Below, piece by piece: positions 41,751-51,787 of a stretch of DNA of 64,000 nt. The notes under the pieces were generated by a model. It saw nothing but the letters and a program-made list of their open reading frames with translations. It had not been told where the DNA came from and searched no databases. This DNA is from Paulinella micropora (Eukaryota > Cercozoa > Imbricatea > Euglyphida): the NCBI GenBank assembly GCA_009731375.1, contig BJOX01000349.1, positions 526,068 through 590,067 on the forward strand, in the 5' to 3' direction. Position 1 is the stretch's first letter. Each line of letters starts with the position of its first letter. The position numbers and the translations under genes are program-made.

Positions 41751-41754
41751 CCAG
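41751..41754. other. CCAG target site duplication, right copy
   Basis: Directly follows the right terminus (TTTATCCTGT|CCAG) and matches 13718-13721. Confidence 0.85.
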
Positions 41755-44749
41755 TTCCGTGACTTTCCCTTCGGTTATGATTTCCCCGTCGTCCATTCTA
41801 GGCCGTACCATATAAGCCGTCAACGCCTTCGACGAGATCTGATCCCTGTGATGTCCCTGGCCAACACTCCCGTCTTGATCCCTGGCCCCCAATGTGGCTT
41901 GCCTGCTGGTATCTGCCATTCGTTCCACGCGTCGATGTCGTCCTTAATTCCCCCTTCATCAGGTCCGTCCGTCCAAATTTTGAGCGAGTTCCTACTCAGC
42001 TGTGAGTAAATCTCGATAGCCGTCGGGCTCGCCTGCAACATCTGGAGGAAGTGGTCAGACACAATCGGAGGATTCCGCGCATACAGCAAAGGAGCCGCCG
42101 CCGCCACCCCCGCCTTTTCCTCCCTCGTCCACTCGCATAGGCAAGGGCCCCGCTCTCTTGAGTGGCGTAAACCTGATCGGTAGTACCGGTGGCGGTACCC
42201 CGCCTTGCGCCTCGTCTGCCATTCGTCGCCACTAACGTAGAAGGGAGAGATAGTGACAAAAAGATAAAAACTATATACATTCTTCCCTTCCTTCCATTCA
42301 TTCCCCGTATCCCTCGATGTCAACCAAACACATATCCCTTCACTGGTTCCCTTTCATCCCGACCAACTATATCCATATTCCTACCCATATATTTCCTTCC
42401 TGTCTCCTTTTAACTTGTTTATTTTGTTTTCCGTTTTGTTCCATTTCTGTTTATCCATCTCCCTACATGCTGAGCTGTTTCAGCTCGCTGTCGTCCAAAT
42501 TATGCATCCATTTCCTAATATCTTCCACCGTCTCCCGTTTTGTTCCTCGTCCTCCTTCTCCTTCCCGCTCAACCCCTGTCTCATGGTTCTGGGATATTGT
42601 CTCCGTTTCCACTGGGTCCTCCCAGTCCTCCATTTCCATCGCCAAACCGCTTATATACATTATCTCTCTCTCCCTTTCCAACGACCGTAGCCCTTGATGT
42701 CAAAACAACATCCGAGAGTAACGTCGCCAATCTTCGCTCCACCGACTGGTAATAAATATATTGTTTATGAGCCTCTCCTGTCTCCTTATAATGGTTCCAA
42801 CATGGTTCCCGCATGCCTTCTGGCATTGTACTGGTGGCTGCCTCCCACTCAGATCGTATCCTCGCCCATCTCGCCTCCTCTAATATCCCCTTCACGTATT
42901 GTGATTGCTCCTGTTCCGTTTCCCACGCCTGGGCATCTTATCTACCTGTGTCTCCTGTATCTCCCTTTCCACTTTCAGCTCTTCTTCCAATTCCGCATTC
43001 TCCATCCGTTCCTTTTCCTCCACCATCCTCATTACTCTCCATATATTCCTCCTCCTCCCGTCTCTGTTGTACCATCCTCTTCTCTTCGTCCGTCAATTCC
43101 ATCCCTGCTTCCCCCTCGCTCCTCCGTTGTCGAACTAACGTAGAAGTGACAAGTGTTGTGTCTTGTGCTTGTTGTTGGTCTCCCACTCTCCTTCTTTTCC
43201 GTCTCCTCTCCTCTTTCCTGTCTTCCCTCTCCATTTTCCTCCATTCCTCCTTTCTTTGGAAATCCTCCCAAGCCACCATGGCTCCCACATACTCCTTTTC
43301 TGCCTTTTGGAGGTCCGATTCCGTAAAGTAAGGATGCCCCATGCGAACCCACTTCTGCATCAGAAAGTAATGTCTTTCGTGTCTACTAGCCCAAGACGCC
43401 AGCGTCTTTCCATACCCACAATCCTCCTGTTCCTCCGTCTCCTCACTCGTTTCTCCACTGTCCTCCTTCTCCTCGTCAGACATTTCCTTTTCGAACTTGC
43501 CCCCTTTTTCCATACCTAACGTAGATAAGTATGTAGCATATCCCCTCGTGTCACTCATTCCTCCTTCTTAGCCTTCTTTGAAGGTTGTTCCTCCTCCTTG
43601 TCCATTCCCCTTTCCTTTTCCCGTTTCTCTTTCTCCCATGTTGCCATTGCCTCCATAAATTGTGCTTTCTCTTTCTCCCAGGCTGCCCTGGCCTCCTTAT
43701 ATTGCCCCCGAAGCATCCTCCTCTCTTGGTTCCACTCATAACGTGCTCGTCTCACCCTAGCCACATCCTCTAACGCCTTCCTCGTGACGTCTGCCTGCCC
43801 CATCAACCGACTTGTCCTCTCCGCCTCCTGTCGACATATTTCCCCTTGGTCTATCCACTTCTGCACCTCCTCTCGCAACATCCTATACTCCCGTGTGGCC
43901 TCAGCCACATGCTTATAGATACCCTTCTCTATTCTTATTGCCCCCTTTTCCCACATCCCCTTTTCCCCTTTCTCGTTCTCCTCCTCCCATGCCTTACTCC
44001 AAGGGTCTGTATGCCCCTTCCCCCCCTTGTCCGCAGCCTTTTCCTCTTTGCCTGTCTCCTTTTAAATTTTCTCCATTGTGACCTAACGTAGATATGATAT
44101 CCTGTATAGCCTATCCCTTTCCCTTCCTCATTTCCACATGCCTCGTTCCCTCTGAGCTTCCCCACCCTACGCACTCAGTGCGAAAAAGGAAAATAAGGAC
44201 TTGAAGGGTACTGATATGGCCGATATGGGCAGTATTGCAAAAAGCCCGTAAAACCGTTTGAAAAGGCTCCCCTTTTCCGTCTTCACTGTCCCTGAGGATG
44301 CCACCCGCAAAAGGCGTGGTTTTCCACTTGGAATTCTGTGCCATGATGTCTTCTTGTTTTTGTCTTGTTTTGTCAAGCCCCTTGCGTTTTTTTTTCCAAA
44401 CCAACTCCACCATTTGTTTTGCCTATGTTCCCTTTGTGGTTTCCGCCACTTCCCATCCTTCAATTCCATCTGACAATGAGCATAAATCCTCCCATGTCAG
44501 TCATCCACCACGTCGTCTGATTGCCTCCCTCCGACCGTCTTCCCCTTTTGAATCCTTCTAAATAAACCCCTCCATATACCATGCCATATCATTGTTCGTC
44601 CCTCCAAGCCTTCGAATACGTGCTGTATTCCCCCTTGTGGCATGTTTCCCCATGTCCTGGTCCCTCCGACCTACCCGCCATCCTCCTTTGACATCCGTGA
44701 GAACCACCCACCTTCCATACCATTCCTGTGCCTGTATATCAGCACTCAT
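41755..44749 (-). pseudogene. Retroelement 1 gag, upstream part
   Basis: Minus-strand frames starting at 44749 (MSADIQAQEWYGRW), 43956, 43558, 42895 and 42323 carry Trp-containing, highly charged segments (EREDRKEERRRKRRRVGDQQ; AAWEKEKAQFMEAMATWEKE). They are separated by stops and frame changes. The last piece leads, in frame, into the CCAG site and continues at 13717. CTAACGTAGA recurs four times in this stretch. Retroelement 2 has inserted just upstream, at 44979. Confidence 0.6.
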
Positions 44750-44979
44750 TGTGAGAAAAACATGTTATCCTGCCTTCATCATCCATAGTAAACATAGAGC
44801 CAACGTTTGCATAAAGATTTCTATTCCATTTGTAAGTGGCGTGTCCCGTGTGTTGCATTCCTTGTGACTTCGCAGCCCCTGCTCATCGCTCAACAAGCTC
44901 GAAAACACACACTAAATCCATCGAACGTAATCTCCCAACATATATGCATATAGATGCAGCCATATTCCAACATAAATTC

Positions 44980-45197
44980 TGTACTATCCCCAACGATAGC
45001 TCAATGGAAGAGTAAGTCGGTAATATAACCAAACACAGTCCTCAAAAAAGAGAATGATGTCTCGTTATATTAGCTCAGTGACGCAAAGACAAAAAGCCGC
45101 CAAAAGACCAGGATCAAATTGGCATTTCAGACGTGTCCGGCCAGACGAAATCTACAAATAAGTTTTTTACCGGATAATTCGAGGGGTGATGTCCACA
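44980..45197 (-). repeat. Retroelement 2 3' LTR
   Basis: Plus-strand text runs TGTACTATCCCCAACG to GGGGTGATGTCCACA, so both strands show TG...CA ends. It matches 55047-55264 except for two substitutions. The element-strand sequence just upstream (AAAACTGGGAGGGGGTAC) is a polypurine tract candidate. Confidence 0.9.
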
Positions 45198-46017
45198 GTA
45201 CCCCCTCCCAGTTTTTTATGGCGGAACTTCGTTTCCGACATAATACGCTTTGAACTGATTTCTTTTCTGACTAAGATTCGTTTAGAGTTATGTATGAAGA
45301 TACATCAACCCACGAATTAGCCGTTATAAAACAACAATGATACTTGCCCCGGTACCAATCGTATATATACTCTAGCACATTCAGTATCTATATTAAAATC
45401 TTCCTCTTTCTTCTGTCGATAAGATATTTGTGCAGTATGTCCAAGTATAATGTTTTATGGTTGAGTAATAATGTAATGTCGCCATTTCCATATATATGTA
45501 ATAACCGGTCGTCGGTTTCCATAAATACATTTACTTTTTGTGAAGACATACCCTTGTATAAATCGGTATCATTTAATATAGTGTCAGGTGATCAAGTCTG
45601 ACGACTATATCCGAAGTTGGGTTGAGTGCGCCCTAACCTTGCGATATGCCGATACAAGTAGAGATCGATGGAATCCGGTGTAGCAGTTCATGTTATTAAA
45701 ATATATCAGTTCTTGATTAGACTGTAGAGTCTTTAATGAGATCATCATTCTGGTACTAATGCGGGTCGTATCCAGGAATCACCATCGCTCACTCAAATAG
45801 CGATCCCGTAACGGTGCTGTTTCGTGGCCGTCTCGTCTGTCTCTGCCGAAGCAAGAGAATAGAATGCCTATTTTTTGTCAGCTGTGTCTTGTTAATCTCT
45901 AGAAGAATGAATGCTGTAGTAGCTTTAATATTTAAGTAAGGTTGTCTGGACGATATTGGATCAATGCTATGTTCGCAATCGATCAGGTCCACAATACTTC
46001 TAGAGAAAAAATACTTA
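45198..46017 (-). other. Retroelement 2 3' untranslated region
   Basis: AT-rich, no credible coding frame. It contains the polypurine tract next to the 3' LTR (45198-45215). Confidence 0.6.
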
Positions 46018-49000
46018 CTATAGACGCCGTTTACGCGCGCGGACTCCTTTACCTGGTGGAGGACCTCCAACCAAAGTTAAGTCTAAGGTAGACTGTTCGA
46101 GGACGTCCCAAATTTTGTGAGGGATTGCGCCTTGTGCCAAGTCAAAAGGAATGTCCAGCACCCCTCGTGGTAGTGCTTGTATGGTCCACGCGGTATGATC
46201 TTTATCTGTGGGAGATATGGTATCATCCCATGTCTCAAGTTTCTTGGCGTCTTTATATACTGGAAGGTATTGTCTTACTTTAGGATCTTCCACTGGATCC
46301 AGACTCCTCCAGAAATGTAAGACTGGTTGTATTATTTGTGCCGCAGTCGAAATTCGATTCGATCGCGTATGGCGTTTGTGAGGTACTGCCATGACTCTCA
46401 TGAGATATAAATCTGAGAGCGTGTCATCGGCTACGTGTTGAGCCGCAGGCCTCACCAAGTAAAAAGCGTCTTTGGCCCATGAAATATGTCCGATCGCATC
46501 TTCTTCTTTCCAACTGGGGTGAACGAGAGTGTCATTGCCCGCGCGAGGGTCTTGATCTCCGTCATCGCTCCCCTCTTGATGGACTCCTTGCGAACGTGCC
46601 GTCCTTATCGCCTTTCTCGGTCGGTCGTAGATAAGGTCATTTTGCGCTCTCCTTATTTGCGCCTCCGTGAACTTTCCTTCCGGCACGTTCGACTCCCCCC
46701 TTTTGCGGGTCTGAGTCCCCGCCGCACTTTTGCGGTCGGTGGCCCGCTTGTTCTCCAGCTCAGCCTCCTCCTTCTCCGCAATTGGTGCCCTGTAGGCATC
46801 CCGTTCCGAGATATCCTCCTGACGGATTGGTGGGACCTCTTTAAAGTCAGCCTCCATCCGTTTGAGTGCTTGATCAACGGACTCATCTTCAAGTAGGAAG
46901 GGATCATACTTAATCAGCCTTCGTACATTGACTATTTGAACTTTCCCTCTGCCCCTGATTTTATAATTCAAAGGCCCCATCTGTTCCATGATCTGGTATG
47001 GTCCTTTCCAGTGGATGAACAGCTTCGAGCTGACTCCCTGAGGAACCTGAGGATGATACAGTAGTACAATATCCCCGACCTGAAATCTGACTTGATCCAG
47101 GTGTGCCTGCCTGACACCTTCAGCATCAGTCTTCCTGCGCTCCGCCTCCCTATGCGCCTGTACTATTTGCTCAGCCTCCATCTTCGCCCGAAGTCTCACC
47201 CCAAACAGCTCATCCTGATCTGCCCATGAATCTTTTGGGTGCAGCAGTGAGGCTGGGATGGCGGGCTCACGCCCATATACCAATTGGTATGGCGAGACGG
47301 AACCTTTTGAACCACCTAACGCTGTAGAGGGTAGGCAATTCATAGCAAAGGCAAACGAGGATGCTGCCTCCACCCATGCCTTTTGGTTCTCCTTCTTCAT
47401 ACAATACATCTTCAGCGCGGCCTTGAGGGGTCTATGCACCCGCTCTATCTTGCCGTTCGCTCTGGGGTTATAGGCGGTGACATATTGCCATTTCATGCCG
47501 TAATATGCAGATAGCTTGTCGATGACTTCATTATTAAAGTCAGAGCCTCGATCTGAGCATATTTTTCTCGGCACCCCAATCTGTGAGATGATCCTGTCAA
47601 TCAACGCCTTGGCTGTTGTTTCTCCCGTAACGTCTTTGACTGGGACCACCCATACATAGTTGGTGGCTCTGTCTATGGCCGTCAGAAGGTTTCTGTAACC
47701 TTCCGTCGTGACCGGGAAAGGTCCTACATGATCAGTATGTAAGAACTCGAACATTCCTAAGTGTAAAGGAAAAGTCCCGATCAGGCCAAAATTCGCCTTC
47801 AATGGTGTTTTGGATGTCTTGCATGGGATGCATGCATTGACCTGTTCATCAATATTCTCCTTCATCTTCTTCCACCAGAATCGTCTCGAAATGAACATAT
47901 GCGTTCTTTGTCGGCCCGGGTGCGCCAGTAGTGGGCAGTTATGAGCAGCGACAAAAATGATGTGTCTGAGTTTCTCAGGAACCCAGAGAGTCCATTTGTC
48001 TGGTTGTGATGCATAGCGCCCGTGTTGGCCTTTGTACCACAAGAGACCGTCTCTCCACCCCATCTCCTTCTGTTGCTCCTTAATCTCCTTCGTCATTTTC
48101 AGCTCGTTCGGGTTCTTGTATAGCTGTATTAGCTCTTTGAACTCCAGATCGAGAGCCTGTTGCTGTCTCCATGCAGTGGGTGAGGCTATGTGGATAGTCC
48201 CATCCTCTAGCTGCACTCCTATCCTCTCAGGGTTTTCGTCTAACTCCTCCTTGTTCTCCTGCGGGGGTTCCGCATATGCTTCTTGCTTAATCTCTTCTTG
48301 TTTTATCTCCGCCTTCATATTCTCATATGCTTCATAGGACCACTCAGCATCCTCGAGGACATGTGCTGTACAACATATCCCATGATCCGGACCTTGCGGG
48401 CTATGACGTAGACCCGATCGGTTATATCGGACCCCTCTCGCCATCTGCATCGACTCAATATGATGCACTTCGTATGTGCAGTCTGGGGATAGATCCTCCA
48501 CTTCTGCTGATGATACGAGAGCTGCCACTTCTGAGTGAAACTCTAGCCTGGAGAGGCTGTCAGCGACAACATTTCGCTTGCCGGGTAGATGGACCATTGT
48601 AAAATTGAAACATGACAAGAATGCCTGCCATCTCGCTAGACGGCCAGTCTGTTCATGATTCATCAGCCATAGTAAATTCTGGTGATCAGTCCTTACTATA
48701 AACTGAGGTCCACCCCATAAATACTCTCTCAACCGTTTGAGGGCCCAGACCACCGCCAGTGCCTCTCTCTGTCTCGTACAATAGTTTCGCTCCGCCGAGC
48801 ACAACTTTCTACTTATAAACATGATCGGGCGCAACTTTTTCTCCTCATCTTCCTGTTGTAAGACTGCGCCGATCGCGAACTTTGATGCGTCTGTGTCGAC
48901 TACGAATTGCTTCGAAAAGTCGGGCATCATCAGCACGAGTCCGCCATCCTTCGGATCTTTGTAGATGAGATCTTGGAGCGTGTTGTACGCTTCTAAGGCT

Positions 49001-49720
49001 TCATCATCCCACTTCTCAAAATCACCGAAGTCGATCATTCTCTCCAACTTAGCCCGAGTTGCACCCCAATGGGGTATGAACTGGCTGTAATATTGCGCCA
49101 TCGCAAGAAATGAGTGCAGCTCTGTGCGATTCTTCGGCCTCTGCCGGCTCATGATCTCCTCCCTCTTCTCTTTGGATATCGAGACTCTATTGTAAGAGAT
49201 TTCGTACCCCAAATATGTCACGCTTGTCTTTGCGAGTTGACATTTCTTCAAATTACATTTCAGGCCAAATAGTTTGATACGCCTGAAAATGTCTGTTAGA
49301 TGGTCGATGTGCTCTTCCATCGTATTGGAGTACACGATAATGTCATCGATGTAACAAAATGCGTACTCTCCCGCCTTCTGTCCTCTTCTCCTCATGAAAC
49401 CTCCCTCTGTCTGGTCATCATATTTGCTACTCAGCATGCTTTGCATCGCTTTCTGAAAGAGTCCCGGGGCCTGTTTGAGTCCCATCGGAAGTACTTTCCA
49501 CTGATATATCTCCATTCCTACTACAAATGCAGTCAGCCATCTGGACTTTTCATCCAGTGGAATTTGCCAGAAGCCATTCTTCAGATCAATGACTGAGTAT
49601 AGCTTGGCGTTCCGCAATACTCGTCTTCCTTCTTCAAAAGTAGGTAATGGATTTCGTTCCTCCTCTAAAATTTTATTGACGCGGGCATAGTTAACCGTTA
49701 GGCACCAGTCTTGGTTGGGA
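46018..49720 (-). CDS. pol: Retroelement 2 pol: RT, RNase H, integrase and C-terminal extension
   Basis: About 1,230 codons, open from near 49720; residue numbers here count from 49617. RT has DLKNGFWQIPL and CYIDDII (YIDD 89-92). RNase H has D241 (DTDASKFAIG), E285 and D311 (TDHQNLLWL). Integrase has a zinc-binding domain (H559, C596, C599) and the catalytic D629, D689 and E725, with the standard 35-residue spacing between the last two. A GPY/F-type segment (WKGPYQIMEQ) follows. The last ~190 residues (DDTLSDLYLMRV...PVLHFWRS...VLDIPFDL) form a conserved extension also present in retroelement 1. The frame is separated from the upstream protease frame by a shift near 49700-49725. Confidence 0.9.
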
Positions 49721-51730
49721 AACTATTGGAGATGTCGATCTCTCAATGAAATCCTCATCGAGTAACTGCAGTGCTTGTTCTTCTGCGATCTTTGCTTCAT
49801 GTATACTCAGATTTGCCCGTCGTGGCGCCGGTGAAGGCTCAGCACCTGGTATTTTACAAATAACCGCAGTAAAGTCTTCCGGCTTGACACCTCCCGCTTG
49901 AGGGGGATCAAAAATCATTTTGTTCGCCTTCAATCTCTCTTTCAAAACCTCTTTCTCCTTCTCCGTACCTGCTCCTCCTGCCAATTTCTCGTCTATCGCC
50001 GCCTTAAACTCCTCCTCTGACATTCTCTTGTGATGCTTGAGGGGTGCTCTGTCCTCCTCCAAGCCCAACTCTTCTTCTGATATATCGTCCATTCCCGTTT
50101 TTTCATATGTGGCAGTGTCTGGTTCGTCGTCCTCCGCCAGACCTACCAACATATCTATTAATCTCGCATATTGCAACGGAGCTTTTCGGGTGTAGAAACC
50201 ATCGAAGCATGTGAATGCTTGAGGAATCAATTTCAACTTGTCCTGGTCTCTGAGCTTCCGCTTGTATGCACTGCTCTGCTCACGAGTCCCGAGACGACAA
50301 GCCACCACTAAGTGTTGCTTCCGTGAGGGCACCGGTATCGGATGATCAATAAGCCGGTCCCGTATCTCCTGCGCCCATATCGCCTTCTCATTGTACGGGA
50401 GTATGACCGTATATGGTTTATTATTTTCAAAAAGAGTGCGCAGGCACTTTTTCACTTCTGTCAGTGAGCGCGGCCACGTAGGCTCGTCACCCCAGAATTC
50501 GGTAATAAAGCTTTTAATATCTTCTGCCGGGATATCAGGGAGTCGTCCCCTTCTCCTCGGTATAAACTCCTGTCTGTCCTTCTCTTCCACCTTTACGTGA
50601 AAGCAATACCCGTTGGTAATATATACATCGGCCCCTGCTCCTTCTTCAAATCTCGCCAACGATGGGCACCTTTTTCCCATGCATATAATCTCCTCTTTCC
50701 TCTTTTCAATGAGATCGTCTATCGACTTTTTATCCCATTGTGTAGAGACTGTAGCCGTATAGACCTCCGCCTCTCTCTTGTCTGACAGGTTTGAACCATC
50801 TTTAGACACCGCGTCCGTTGGCATATATGCCTCATATGCGTGTGTAATGGCCACCTGTTTCCCTTCCGATGCTACCCCTAGGTGTAGGGCCTCGTATGAG
50901 TCAATAGCATGGAGAGAGTCGACAGTATATTCTTCTCCTGGCTCTACGCCGTATATGACTCTTTTGGCGGCGCAATCAATCACTACGTTCATTGTCGCCA
51001 GTTGGTCGTACGACAAAAGAACAGATCCGTGGTATTCGGGGACAACGTAAAAGTCCACTCGATATACTCGTCCGGATTTCAATTTAAAATTTAAAGTGAT
51101 GATGCCCGTTATATCCGTCCGACTACTAACTCCTTTCAAGGTGCCAGATGATTTTTTCATATTAGTTTCTAACCACTCATGGTGTTTCGTAGTAAATTTC
51201 TGGCCGACAATATTAATATTCGCCATAGTATCATTACCAACGTTTATAAAGGTATTTAATGTTTCACAAAAAAGGTTCGTATAGCATAAAGCGTCTGGCC
51301 GGTGACTTTTTAAGGCCAATACAAGGAGCTTGTGTTCTAAAATCTGTATCCTTTTCTCGAGGTTCGCCTCCTCCTCCCTTTCCGCCGTTTTTGTAATGTC
51401 TTTTTGGGTATTGTTCACAGGCGAAGGATGATTGTCCTTGCTTTCTCTGTTTGAGACCGTGAGGAGAGGTTGATGTCCTCCATCCTCCTTGTCTATTGTC
51501 TGTCTCGGCAAGTTGATAAGATTAACTGCCGGTTCTATTCTTACTTTCTTCGGCTGTGGCTGCGACAGGCCCGCCTGCTTTCTCTTTGCCAGCGCTTTAC
51601 TCGCCTGCCTATTAGCAGCATGCACTGTTTGTTGTCGTGATGGGTGTACTGGTATTGTCCTACCTTTGAGTTGGTCTGTGGCCTGCCGTGGGCTCTTAGA
51701 CTCACTGGTACCCTTGGTTGGGACCTGCAC
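49691..51730 (-). CDS. pol: Retroelement 2 pol: linker, protease and spacer up to RT
   Basis: 679 residues. A basic linker is followed by a coiled segment, then the retropepsin-like site NVGNDTMANINIVG with D167-T168-M169-A170, where retropepsins normally have Asp-Thr/Ser-Gly. The second half of the fold is visible (VYRVDFYVVPEYHGSVLLSYDQL). A conserved spacer follows (LVVACRLGTREQSSAYKRKL) before the start of RT (DEDFIERSTSPIVS). It is in the same frame as gag, with a single UGA between. Confidence 0.85.
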   Translation of the reverse strand: MQVPTKGTSESKSPRQATDQLKGRTIPVHPSRQQTVHAANRQASKALAKRKQAGLSQPQPKKVRIEPAVNLINLPRQTIDKEDGGHQPLLTVSNRESKDNHPSPVNNTQKDITKTAEREEEANLEKRIQILEHKLLVLALKSHRPDALCYTNLFCETLNTFINVGNDTMANINIVGQKFTTKHHEWLETNMKKSSGTLKGVSSRTDITGIITLNFKLKSGRVYRVDFYVVPEYHGSVLLSYDQLATMNVVIDCAAKRVIYGVEPGEEYTVDSLHAIDSYEALHLGVASEGKQVAITHAYEAYMPTDAVSKDGSNLSDKREAEVYTATVSTQWDKKSIDDLIEKRKEEIICMGKRCPSLARFEEGAGADVYITNGYCFHVKVEEKDRQEFIPRRRGRLPDIPAEDIKSFITEFWGDEPTWPRSLTEVKKCLRTLFENNKPYTVILPYNEKAIWAQEIRDRLIDHPIPVPSRKQHLVVACRLGTREQSSAYKRKLRDQDKLKLIPQAFTCFDGFYTRKAPLQYARLIDMLVGLAEDDEPDTATYEKTGMDDISEEELGLEEDRAPLKHHKRMSEEEFKAAIDEKLAGGAGTEKEKEVLKERLKANKMIFDPPQAGGVKPEDFTAVICKIPGAEPSPAPRRANLSIHEAKIAEEQALQLLDEDFIERSTSPIVSQPRLVPNG

Positions 51731-51781
51731 AACGGTGTATCGTGCAATGCATGTTGTTCTGTTTTCTCCCTCCTTCTCTAG

Positions 51782-51787
51782 TCATTG
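51782..51787 (-). promoter_or_regulatory. Leaky-stop candidate between gag and pol (UGA CUA)
   Basis: On the element strand, CAA TGA CTA G is the only stop between gag and pol. The next codons are open in the same frame. UGA followed by CUA(G) is the sequence context known to favour stop-codon readthrough. Confidence 0.6.
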
